A stretch of DNA of 64,000 nucleotides from Alloprevotella rava (GTDB lineage: Bacteria; Bacteroidota; Bacteroidia; Bacteroidales; Bacteroidaceae): NCBI RefSeq assembly GCF_014195585.1, contig NZ_JACICA010000006.1, positions 85,815-149,814 of the forward strand, read 5' to 3'. The notes below the pieces were generated by a model, which was not told the DNA's origin, ran no database searches, and worked only from the letters and a program-made list of their open reading frames with translations. Numbering within the stretch: the stretch's first letter is position 1; every line of letters starts with the position of its first letter. Made by a program: the position numbers and the translations under genes. This document shows positions 18,457 to 26,666 of the stretch, piece by piece.

Positions 18457-19143
18457 ATGATATTAAAATACATCTTTGACCGATTGGTTTCGCTCATTGG
18501 TATGATATGCCTTTGCTGGCTCTATCTTCTCGTGGCCATACTCATCAAAGTGAAAATGCCTGGTCCGGTGCTGTTTGTACAGCAGCGGGTGGGACGCAAC
18601 GGAAAGATATTCCGCTGCCACAAATTCCGATCAATGAGTGTCTCAAAAACATCGGCCACTGCTTCTAAGAACTCTACCCAAAGCTCTATTGCATCCGAAG
18701 AACAAAGCCGCATCACACCACTGGGAGAAAAGCTCCGGCGCTATAAGATTGATGAATTGCCCGAACTTTGGGACGTATTTATTGGAAAGATGAGTTTTGT
18801 GGGACCTCGACCAGATGTTCCTGGATACGCAGACCAGCTGACAGGCACCGATCGCGATGTGCTCCAACTCCGACCAGGAATCACAGGTCCTGCATCCCTC
18901 AAATATCGCAATGAGGAGGAGCTACTGGCTAATATCGCCGAAAGACTCAAACAAGAAGAAGTCCTCTGTATCAATGGCTTTGAAATTCGTTCTGTTCAAG
19001 AGTATAACGATCGCATTATCTATCCCGATAAAATCCGACTCAACTACTACTATTTTCACCACTATAGTTTCATCCAAGACATACAAATGATTGTCGCGAC
19101 CGTCTTCGGAAAACAAATTGAGTATGCAGGAGAGAAAATCTGA
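18457..19143 (+). CDS. PglC/WcfS-type priming sugar-phosphate transferase
   Basis: A 228-residue monotopic sugar transferase. Membrane segment: MILKYIFDRLVSLIGMICLCW; then PGPVLFVQQRVGRNGKIFRCHKFRSM, DELPELWDVFIGKMSFVGPRPD and LRPGITGPASLKYRN, the hallmark blocks of the bacterial sugar transferase family. It transfers a sugar phosphate from UDP-sugar to undecaprenyl phosphate, starting the repeat unit. ATG 18457 is preferred over ATG 18415 because it begins at the conserved membrane segment and avoids overlap with the acetyltransferase. With genes 19220 and 20554 it forms the WcfS/WcfR/UngD or PglC/E/F set. Confidence 0.87.
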   Translation: MILKYIFDRLVSLIGMICLCWLYLLVAILIKVKMPGPVLFVQQRVGRNGKIFRCHKFRSMSVSKTSATASKNSTQSSIASEEQSRITPLGEKLRRYKIDELPELWDVFIGKMSFVGPRPDVPGYADQLTGTDRDVLQLRPGITGPASLKYRNEEELLANIAERLKQEEVLCINGFEIRSVQEYNDRIIYPDKIRLNYYYFHHYSFIQDIQMIVATVFGKQIEYAGEKI

Positions 19144-19219
19144 AAGCTCATTACGCAATATAATCTTATCATATAATCTATCTCCCAATCCAACTATAAC
19201 AAAAATCAACCATTAAGAT

Positions 19220-20458
19220 ATGAATAGAATCTACTTGTGCTTAGCTCACATGAGCGGCAACGAAATGCAGTATATCCAAGAGGCGTTTGACACCAACTGG
19301 GTCGTGCCTCTCGGCCCAAACGTGAACGGATTTGAGAAAGACCTCGAAACATACGTTGGACAGGACAAAAAGGTGGTGGCATTATCTGCAGGAACGGCTG
19401 CGGTTCATTTGTCGCTACTTGCCCTTGGAGTGACGGCTGGCGATGAAGTCATCTGCCAGAGTTTCACGTTCTGCGCGTCCAGTCACCCTGTTACCTACTT
19501 GGGTGCAAAGCCCGTATTCATTGATTCGGAAAAGGAATCCTGGAATATGGACCCCGCCCTGCTCGAAGAGGCTATCAAAGACCGCATGGCTAAAACGGGG
19601 CGCAAGCCGAAAGCCATCATCCCCGTCTATCTCTATGGAATGCCGGGCCGCATCGATGAGATTTTGGAAATTGCTCGCAAATACGACATCCCTGTCGTTG
19701 AAGATGCTGCCGAGGGATTCGGCTCACGTTTCGACGGACAGGCAGTCGGCACTTTTGGAGAATACGGCGTGCTCTCCTTCAACGGTAACAAGATGATCAC
19801 CACTTCAGGTGGAGGCGCGCTGATCTGCCCCACGGAAGAGGCTAAAAACCGCGTGATGTTCTTTGCCACCCAAGCGCGCGAAGCTTACCCCTACTACCAA
19901 CACGAAGAAATTGGCTACAACTATCGTATGTCAAACATCTGTGCGGGCATCGGGCGCGGACAGATGACCATATTGGATGAACACATCAACCACCACAAGC
20001 ACGTGGCTCAGCTCTACGCCGAACTCCTGCGTGATGTAGAGGGCATTGATGTACACTTGAATCCTAACAATCGCTACGACTCAAACTATTGGCTGAGCAC
20101 CATTACTATTTCTCCCGACCTCCATATCAAAGGAGAAGAAGAAGCCTACAAGACGGCAGTTGAAGGCGCTGTGGGCGGAGCAGCTGGCGTGGTTCACGCA
20201 GGAGGTTCGTTGCACACGGAACTAGAACCAAACCGCAACGTGGAAGCGCTGCGCGTATGGCTTGACAAGGCAGGTATAGAAAGTCGCCCACTTTGGAAAC
20301 CGATGCACGCGCAACCTTGCTACAAAGATGCACCGCGCTATGTCAACGGCACATCTGACGAACTCTTCCGCGTAGGTATGTGCCTGCCCAGCGGCCCTTA
20401 TGTTTCGGACGACGATGTCCGCCGCATTGTCGAAACCATCAAAGCTGCCATTCTTTAA
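19220..20458 (+). CDS. DegT/DnrJ/EryC1/StrS-family sugar aminotransferase
   Basis: A 412-residue PLP-dependent sugar aminotransferase. The N-terminus has the family's GNEMQYIQEAFDTNWVVPLG and AGTAAVHLSLLALG, and the PLP lysine is Lys191 in SFNGNKMITTSGGGAL. The family transaminates UDP-4-keto-6-deoxy-HexNAc. It lies between the priming transferase and the 4,6-dehydratase that would make its substrate, matching PglE or WcfR. The product is predicted to be a UDP-4-amino-4,6-dideoxy-HexNAc; the stereochemistry cannot be told. Confidence 0.9.
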   Translation: MNRIYLCLAHMSGNEMQYIQEAFDTNWVVPLGPNVNGFEKDLETYVGQDKKVVALSAGTAAVHLSLLALGVTAGDEVICQSFTFCASSHPVTYLGAKPVFIDSEKESWNMDPALLEEAIKDRMAKTGRKPKAIIPVYLYGMPGRIDEILEIARKYDIPVVEDAAEGFGSRFDGQAVGTFGEYGVLSFNGNKMITTSGGGALICPTEEAKNRVMFFATQAREAYPYYQHEEIGYNYRMSNICAGIGRGQMTILDEHINHHKHVAQLYAELLRDVEGIDVHLNPNNRYDSNYWLSTITISPDLHIKGEEEAYKTAVEGAVGGAAGVVHAGGSLHTELEPNRNVEALRVWLDKAGIESRPLWKPMHAQPCYKDAPRYVNGTSDELFRVGMCLPSGPYVSDDDVRRIVETIKAAIL

Positions 20459-20553
20459 TTCCTCTAAGAAAGTCAGACAGAATTGACCTCTCAAGGAGAC
20501 TTTCTGGCTGAGAAAATATCTATCCTTTGTAACCTATCTTTTTTACCATTCCT

Positions 20554-22536
20554 ATGTCTTTCTTACATAAATTTTCCCATTGGTATTTCAATAAGAAGGC
20601 ACTGCCCTATTGGGCTATCGTTTTAGCCGACAGCATCATTATCATATTGGCTTATGCCGTCACCTATTTCATCTTTCGCCCGCAACTGCTCTATTGGCCT
20701 GACTACGGTCTTTCTGCAGAACGCCTTGAATTGATAGGGTGGATCAGTGTACGCCTTCTCATTTTCCTCGTACCATATCTCATCGGTATGCGGATCTTCA
20801 AGACGTATGCTGACATTTTCCGTTATTCATCGTTTATTGATCTCCTTCGGGTTGTCGGTGCCATGAGCATAGGAGGTATCTTGGCTTGGATGCTCCACTA
20901 CCCCCTGTTTGTCTCCCGACAGTTTTATATCCAAAACATTCGCAGCTTTGAGGCCAATATCCGCACCCGGGACATCCTTGTAGCCACAATTGCTGCCACC
21001 TTCCTGCTCTGGCTCACACGCATGATCGTCAAGTCGCTCTATGAAGTGAGTTTTACTCGAGCTGAAGCTAAATCGGCTTTCATCTACGGCGTGAAAGGCG
21101 GTGGCATCAGCATCGCTAAGAGCATTCGCAACATGAAGCCCCAGCAGTTTGCCCTCCGCGGTTTTGTGACTGACGACAAAGGCGAAGCCAACCATGTGCT
21201 TATGGGGCAGCGCGTATATTTTCTGGACGATAAGCTGATACCTTTGATGAAAGAGCGCGACATTAAAGTATTGCTTGTGTCGCCCTTATGTAGTAATGCT
21301 CTCCGCCAAAACCAAGCATTCCAAGATGCACTCATCGAAGCCGATATCCGCATTCTCATGATGCCCAAGGCCGAGGAATGGAAAGAAGGCGATAAGATTG
21401 AGCCACTAAAAGAGGTAAAAATCGAGGACCTCCTCCCTCGCAATGAAATCCAGGTGGACATGGACGCTGTCGGGACCATGCTGCGCGGGAAAAGTATCCT
21501 CATCACGGGTTCGGCAGGTTCCATTGGCTCAGAAATGGTACGGCAGATTGCCACCTATCAGCCAAAGCGAATGATTCTCATCGACCAGGCCGAGACGCCT
21601 CAACACGATATCCGACTGATGATGAAGAACGAATGGCCCGATATCCAAACCGAAACCATCGTGACGAATATCTGCCACCGCGACCGCATAGAGCAAATTT
21701 TCAGCACTTATTGCCCCGACTATGTCTTCCATGCTGCGGCCTACAAACACGTGCCCATGATGGAAAATAATCCTTCAGAAGCTGTTCAGAACAACATCGA
21801 AGGCACACGCATCATTGCAGATATGTCCGTAAAATACGGGGTAAAGAAATTCGTCATGATATCTACAGACAAGGCTGTGAACCCTACAAACGTCATGGGG
21901 TGCTCCAAACGCATCTGCGAGATTTATGTGCAGAGCCTCAACCATGCTGAAAAGGACGGCATAGTAGAGGGACAGACGCAGTTCGTTACGACGCGCTTCG
22001 GCAACGTACTTGGCTCTAACGGTTCAGTCATTCCCCTCTTCCGTCGCCAAATTCAAGCCGGAGGGCCCGTCACTGTAACTCATCCGGACATCATTCGCTT
22101 CTTCATGCTCATCCCCGAAGCCTGCAAATTGGTGCTCGAAGCTGGCACACACGGTAAAGGTGGCGAAATCTTCGTCTTCGATATGGGCAAACCGGTACGC
22201 ATTGCCGACATGGCTAAACGTATGATCAAACTGAGCGGAGCGCAAGGCGTGAAAATTCAATATACAGGGCTGCGCGACGGCGAAAAGCTCTACGAAGAAG
22301 TGCTCAATAACGAAGAAGAATCGAAACCCACTTTTCACAAGAAAATCCGTATCGCTGCTGTGCGCGAGTATGACTACACGGAAGCTCAACAGCAAATCGA
22401 TGCGCTCGTGGCTGCCAGCCATGAGTTCAACGATATGGAGACGGTGCGCATCATGAAGCAAATCGTACCAGAATATAAAAGTCAGCATTCAAAATATGAA
22501 GAGCTGGACAAAACGACAGAAGTAGAAACCAACTGA
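20554..22536 (+). CDS. PglF/WbpM-type membrane nucleotide-sugar 4,6-dehydratase
   Basis: A 660-residue protein: four membrane segments in the first ~175 residues, a CoA-binding-like Rossmann region, then an extended SDR domain with NAD motif TGSAGSIG (residues 318-325), ISTDKAVNP (436-444) and the SMK-type catalytic pair Met448/Lys452 in place of Tyr/Lys, as in the large PglF/WbpM/CapD dehydratases. It converts UDP-GlcNAc to the 4-keto-6-deoxy sugar used by the neighbouring aminotransferase. It is the last gene of the first polysaccharide operon, with a strong terminator 50 bases downstream. Confidence 0.9.
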   Translation: MSFLHKFSHWYFNKKALPYWAIVLADSIIIILAYAVTYFIFRPQLLYWPDYGLSAERLELIGWISVRLLIFLVPYLIGMRIFKTYADIFRYSSFIDLLRVVGAMSIGGILAWMLHYPLFVSRQFYIQNIRSFEANIRTRDILVATIAATFLLWLTRMIVKSLYEVSFTRAEAKSAFIYGVKGGGISIAKSIRNMKPQQFALRGFVTDDKGEANHVLMGQRVYFLDDKLIPLMKERDIKVLLVSPLCSNALRQNQAFQDALIEADIRILMMPKAEEWKEGDKIEPLKEVKIEDLLPRNEIQVDMDAVGTMLRGKSILITGSAGSIGSEMVRQIATYQPKRMILIDQAETPQHDIRLMMKNEWPDIQTETIVTNICHRDRIEQIFSTYCPDYVFHAAAYKHVPMMENNPSEAVQNNIEGTRIIADMSVKYGVKKFVMISTDKAVNPTNVMGCSKRICEIYVQSLNHAEKDGIVEGQTQFVTTRFGNVLGSNGSVIPLFRRQIQAGGPVTVTHPDIIRFFMLIPEACKLVLEAGTHGKGGEIFVFDMGKPVRIADMAKRMIKLSGAQGVKIQYTGLRDGEKLYEEVLNNEEESKPTFHKKIRIAAVREYDYTEAQQQIDALVAASHEFNDMETVRIMKQIVPEYKSQHSKYEELDKTTEVETN

Positions 22537-22582
22537 TACCGATTCGTTTCTACACAAGCGCCTAAAAGGCATCCCCACTTCT

Positions 22583-22629
22583 AAGGCTGCCAACTGACAC
22601 ACCTTTCTCGTCAGTTGGCAGCCTTTTTT
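22583..22629 (+). terminator. Intrinsic terminator of the first polysaccharide operon
   Basis: A 16-bp inverted repeat (22583-22598 / 22610-22625, core GGCTGCCAACTGAC) with an 11-nt loop and a run of T at 22624-22629. Confidence 0.88.
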
Positions 22630-22958
22630 GATACTAAACGAAAAATAGTTTTCGACACTCTTCGAATAAAAAAGAAGAAGATAGCAACCCTTAATCAAAT
22701 CTCAGAGCAGTCAGAGCGATCTGAAACACCAAGTAGCCATACTATCCAATTAACCATCCTAAAATTTGACAAAGGATTTTCTTCAAAATAATGAAGAAAA
22801 GCAGAAGGGGAACAAAGAAAGAGAGATTTCATTCAAAGAAAACTCACTTCCCAATCAAAAAAGTCAGGAATTTGCTCAAATTTCCTTATCGTCCGCATCA
22901 TTCTCGCATTTTTCACACCTTTTTCAAGTTGTAACACCTCTCTGTTGGCGGTCATTTT

Positions 22959-23029
22959 CCTTATTGTGTCAGCAGATAGAATAAGGGCGTGGGCTGACGC
23001 AATAAGCCTGTCAGTTGATAGCCTTATTG
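22959..23029. repeat. 21-bp-phased CCTTATTG array, copy 4
   Basis: Octamers at 22959 (CCTTATTG), 22979 (GAATAAGG), 23000 (CAATAAGC) and 23022 (CCTTATTG), spaced 20, 21 and 22 bases. It lies in the 1149-base gap 22537-23685. The rest of that gap is AT-rich, with a terminator at its start and a promoter plus leader at its end; no gene was seen. Confidence 0.85.
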
Positions 23030-23433
23030 CATTCACGAAAACACTTATAAAAGCCGTCTTCATAAAAGGCTAAAAGAAAGAACTGATACGGACACTGCGA
23101 ATTTTGAGCCATTCTAGCACTAACAAAGTAAGAAGTATTTTTACAAAACAGGATTATTCATCTACCCTTTTTAGAAGAACAAATCAACAAAGCTCAAATT
23201 AGAAAAATCAGCTAAGAACTAACAACAAAACTTCTTTATTTGTCCGCTATCTACTTCGTTTCCGACAACTAAGCACTACAATACAATAAAGCAACAGAAT
23301 ACAACAAAGCGTATTTATTTCTCTCTCACCCAAAAGCATATACATTTCGTTTTAACCTTACATATACTTTCACCTTTTTACGACACTTTGCAATATATTT
23401 TCCTCTTTTTTCTCATTTTTAATAAAATAACTG

Positions 23434-23685
23434 TATATTTGCATTTATCCTATAAATGGATACGAATCTCTATTGTAGCCTTTTAATGGAATAAGACTAC
23501 AAACTTTTTATTCGTAGCCCCCTGTTTATCACCTGTATACAACGTATCCAGGGAGCTAAAGAAATACCCTTTTACATTCTTTAAACACAACATCGGATGA
23601 GTAGATTTGTAAACTTTTAACACTTCTACCACGATACAAACTGCATCCCACAAAACTCGCGGATACAGACGGATAACTACACCTC
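23434..23685 (+). promoter_or_regulatory. Promoter and structured leader before the WecA-like gene
   Basis: TATATTTG at 23434-23441 fits the -7 consensus; a T-rich stretch about 20 bases upstream is a poor -33. The 244-nt leader can form TTGTAG...CTACAA near 23473-23503 and a better hairpin TAGCCCCCTG (23515-23524) / CAGGGAGCTA (23549-23558) with one mismatch. The role of the leader is unknown. Confidence 0.5.
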
Positions 23686-24828
23686 ATGATATTCCTTTAC
23701 AATTTCTTAGCCTTTTTTTTCAGTGCAGCCATGGCTACGCTGATGATTCGAGAAATTCTCCGCATAGCATACAAGAGAAAACTCTTTGACCTTATTGATG
23801 GACGAAAAGTCCATACGGTGCAAGTGCCACGCTTAGGGGGAGTTGCCTTTACTCCTAGCATCATCATGAGCATCTCGCTCTTGAGCGTCATTGCCTCCAT
23901 GTTTGGCATCTCACCATTCTTTGTTGTCGATGGGCGCACCGTAGCCTATTGTCTCTTTGCCACACTGCTCATCTACAGCGAAGGGATGGCCGACGATCTT
24001 CTCGGACTAAGATACCAAGTGAAGTTCTTGTTCCAATTCATCTGCGCCATCGTTCTGGTGCTCTCTCGAACCTATTTCACATCGCTCCACGGACTATTGG
24101 GTATCTACGAGATACCGCCAGCCATTGGCTACCCCCTGGCGGTGGTTTTCATCGTGGGCATCATCAACGCGATGAACCTTATCGATGGTATTGATGGTCT
24201 AGCATCAGGTCTGAGTATGATAGCTCTCACTTTCTTTGGTATCTTCGCCACATGCTATGGTTATGCTGCTTTCAGTATCACAGCTTTTGCCACACTCGGC
24301 GTAGTTGTTCCGTTTTTCTATTATAACGTCTTCGGACGTGCCGAGACGGAGCACAAGATTTTCATGGGCGACTGTGGCAGCCAAACCATCGGTCTGATTC
24401 TTGGTATGCTGTCCGTGCGTTTCTGTATGCTAGGTCACGCTCAAGAGGTGCTCCACTTGCCCAATACGCTTATCGTGGTGTTCAGCCTCCTCCTCGTTCC
24501 GTGTTTCGACGTTATCCGTGTGATGGTAGGACGTATGCGCCACGGCAAAAGTCCTTTCCACCCCGACAAGACACATATTCATCATAAGTTCTTAGCCCTC
24601 GGTTTCACGCACCGCCGCACCATGGTGACGATTCTCCTTATCGCCATGGGCTATGTCATCTTGACGCTCTCGCTAAGCCGCATCCTCAACATCAACATCG
24701 TTGTTCTAATCGACGTTCTTGTATGGACAGCCATGCACTTCTACTTGAACCGACGAATGGGGCCTCCCCCCCCTTACCCCTCTCCAAAAGGAGAGGGGAG
24801 TGAATACTCCTGTAGAAGACAATGTTAG
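23686..24828 (+). CDS. WecA/MraY-family polyprenyl-phosphate HexNAc-1-phosphate transferase
   Basis: A 380-residue membrane protein with about 10-11 hydrophobic segments. Signature blocks: DDLLGLRYQVKF, the catalytic loop MNLIDGIDGLASGLS from residue 163, FMGDCGSQTIG, and HPDKTHIHHKFL from residue 292. It should link GlcNAc-1-P or a relative to undecaprenyl phosphate, a second way to start a lipid-linked glycan. The last ~23 residues (MGPPPPYPSPKGEG...) are not family sequence: they are encoded by a REP-like palindrome that has invaded the 3' end. Confidence 0.88.
   Translation: MIFLYNFLAFFFSAAMATLMIREILRIAYKRKLFDLIDGRKVHTVQVPRLGGVAFTPSIIMSISLLSVIASMFGISPFFVVDGRTVAYCLFATLLIYSEGMADDLLGLRYQVKFLFQFICAIVLVLSRTYFTSLHGLLGIYEIPPAIGYPLAVVFIVGIINAMNLIDGIDGLASGLSMIALTFFGIFATCYGYAAFSITAFATLGVVVPFFYYNVFGRAETEHKIFMGDCGSQTIGLILGMLSVRFCMLGHAQEVLHLPNTLIVVFSLLLVPCFDVIRVMVGRMRHGKSPFHPDKTHIHHKFLALGFTHRRTMVTILLIAMGYVILTLSLSRILNINIVVLIDVLVWTAMHFYLNRRMGPPPPYPSPKGEGSEYSCRRQC
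24771..24802. repeat. REP-like palindrome inside the WecA-like 3' end
   Basis: CCCCTCTCC (24777-24785), a 4-base loop AAAA, then GGAGAGGGG (24790-24798), preceded by CCCTTA and followed by AGTG. It is the reverse complement of the unit at 25437-25471, so the two flank the DUF559 gene as inverted copies. It encodes the proline-rich tail of the WecA-like protein. Confidence 0.85.
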
Positions 24829-24907
24829 GGGAAACTGGACTGCTTAGACTCTTGTGGATGAGAGTGGAAGACAATATTGGATTGACGGATTACTAAGACT
24901 ATGAGAT

Positions 24908-25282
24908 ATGTACGACTATGAAACGGCAAATCCGAACAAGTATGGGCTACTAAAAGAATTTGCGCGCAAGAACCGCGCAGGGATGACGCCGTGCGAGAAA
25001 GCGCTGTGGGAAAAACTCAGAAAGCTGTCATGTGGCATAAAGTTTCGCCGACAACACCCCATAGCCGACTATATTGCCGACTTCATCTGCCTGGAAAGAA
25101 AACTCATTATTGAAGTGGACGGAAAATACCACGAAAGCCCCGAACAAAAGGCTCATGATGAAATAAGAACCCACGATCTCGAAGCCTACGGATACACCAT
25201 CCTTCGGTTCACAAACGAAGATGTTACCTATAACCTACAAACAGTCATCAACAATATAAAAGACTACGTTTTATACAAATAA
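24908..25282 (+). CDS. DUF559-family (Vsr-like fold) endonuclease domain protein
   Basis: A 124-residue protein of the DUF559 family: TPCEKALWEKLRKLSCGIKF, FRRQHPIADYIADFICLERKL, then IIEVDGKYHE, which carries the acidic residues of a PD-(D/E)XK-type Vsr-like nuclease core, and YTILRFTNEDV. The domain makes up the whole protein. Biological roles are poorly known; such genes often sit among palindromic repeats. Here it lies between inverted REP-like palindromes, in a segment that has replaced the ends of both neighbouring genes. Confidence 0.85.
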   Translation: MYDYETANPNKYGLLKEFARKNRAGMTPCEKALWEKLRKLSCGIKFRRQHPIADYIADFICLERKLIIEVDGKYHESPEQKAHDEIRTHDLEAYGYTILRFTNEDVTYNLQTVINNIKDYVLYK

Positions 25283-25292
25283 AACAACCACT

Positions 25293-25450
25293 AACAAGCA
25301 CATAAAAACAGACACACCCAACAAAAATACACACTCCCCTCTCTACGGGGCGTAGTTACCATCACCTAAACACAGTTGCAACAATATAAAATGCCCACCA
25401 ACAAACACATAACAAAAGACACACCCAACAAAAGTATACACTCCCCTCTC
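25293..25450. repeat. Imperfect ~50-bp direct repeat beside the palindromes
   Basis: A segment at 25293-25344 and another at 25400-25450 share the order ACAAxCACATAA, AxAGACACACCCAACAAAA, then ACACTCCCCTCTC, about 107 bases apart. Both end in the left arm of the REP-like palindrome, but only the second copy has the full palindrome; the first is broken after CTCTC. The second lies within the predicted start of the MFS gene. Confidence 0.75.
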
Positions 25451-26653
25451 CCGTTGGAGAGGGGTAAGGGGGTGAGGCTCACGTTCCTCCTCATCACCAT
25501 CCTCTTCTTCATGTGGGGTTTTGCCCACAGTATGCTGGATGTACTCAACAAGCACTTTCAAGTGTCGCTCAATATCTCCATGACCCAGGCAGCACTCGTA
25601 CAAAACGCCGTGTATGGAGGATATTTCCTGATGGCCATTCCAGCAGGAAAAATCATCAGCAGATTCGGGTATAGAGCCGGCGTCCTCACGGGGCTCGTAC
25701 TCTTCTCCCTTGGAGCACTACTCTTTGTACCCAGTAGCTTACTGAACAATCCGCTCCTCACGTTCTATTTCTTCGTCTTCTCCCTCTTCGTCATCGGCTG
25801 CGGCCTTACCTGCCTCGAGACATCGGCTAATCCGTACGCCACAGTATTGGGCGATAAAGAAGGAGCAGAGCGACGCATCAATTTCGCCCAATCGTTCAAC
25901 GGCTTAGGGTGGATTCTCGGTCCGCTGATTGGCCTATTCCTCTTCCGCGAAGGGGCAGAAAACAACGACGTTGTCATCCCCTATGCCGTCATCGGTGTGA
26001 TAGTCCTCATCATGGCAACAGTATTCAGTAGAGTCCCCCTACCAGAAGTAGGAACAGAGAACGACGCCACGGAAGAAGACCCCCAGAAAGTTCGCTCCCT
26101 CTGGCAACACCGTAATTTTAAGTTCGGCATCCTCGTTTTGATGCTCTATGTGGCCGCACAAACGGGAGTCAACAGTTTCTTTATCAACTACACCACCGAT
26201 CCCGCTGTAGGAATCTCCACCACCACGGCCACCCTGCTCCTTGCCTTCGGCTGCATGGGTCTCTTCATGGTGGGCCGCCTCTGCGGTAGTTGGCTCATGA
26301 GTCGCATCCGCGCCGAACGTATCTTGACCTTCTGCGCCTTAGGTGCCACCCTCGCCACGTTCGTCATCCTGCTCACGGGCGGCATGATAGGCACAGTTGC
26401 TCTCTTCTTTGTCTATTTATTTGAGAGCATCATGTTCCCCACCATCTTCGCCCTCTCTATCCGCGGATTGGGCAGTAAGCAGACAAAGCAAGCCAGCAGC
26501 TATCTCATCATGAGCATCGTAGGCGGTGCAGTAGCCCCCACTATCATGGCCTTCATCGGCGAGCATTCCGGTCTGGCTCAAGCTTTCATCGTCCCCCTCA
26601 TCTGCTACATCGCCATCCTGCTGTATGGTATGAAATATAAAACACTGAAATAA
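25391..26653 (+). CDS. Sugar MFS transporter (FucP/GlcP-like)
   Basis: A 420-residue transporter with 12 hydrophobic segments. ILFFMWGFAHSMLDVLNKHFQ near residue 35 and CLETSANPYATVLGD are typical of the FucP/glucose-galactose permease branch of Bacteroidetes. The N-terminal ~30 residues (THE region containing PNKSIHSPLPLERGKGVRLT) come from the REP-like repeat, so the native start has been replaced; ATG 25391 is the first ATG, and TTG 25376 is also in frame. The substrate is unknown. Co-directional with the nucleotidyltransferase fusion 13 bases downstream. Confidence 0.83.
   Translation: MPTNKHITKDTPNKSIHSPLPLERGKGVRLTFLLITILFFMWGFAHSMLDVLNKHFQVSLNISMTQAALVQNAVYGGYFLMAIPAGKIISRFGYRAGVLTGLVLFSLGALLFVPSSLLNNPLLTFYFFVFSLFVIGCGLTCLETSANPYATVLGDKEGAERRINFAQSFNGLGWILGPLIGLFLFREGAENNDVVIPYAVIGVIVLIMATVFSRVPLPEVGTENDATEEDPQKVRSLWQHRNFKFGILVLMLYVAAQTGVNSFFINYTTDPAVGISTTTATLLLAFGCMGLFMVGRLCGSWLMSRIRAERILTFCALGATLATFVILLTGGMIGTVALFFVYLFESIMFPTIFALSIRGLGSKQTKQASSYLIMSIVGGAVAPTIMAFIGEHSGLAQAFIVPLICYIAILLYGMKYKTLK
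25437..25471. repeat. REP-like palindrome within the MFS start region
   Basis: CCCCTCTCC (25443-25451), loop CGTT, GGAGAGGGG (25456-25464), then TAAGGGG. It is inverted relative to the unit at 24771-24802 and is translated as HSPLPLERGKG near the transporter N-terminus. Confidence 0.85.
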
Positions 26654-26666
26654 GCAACAACACATA

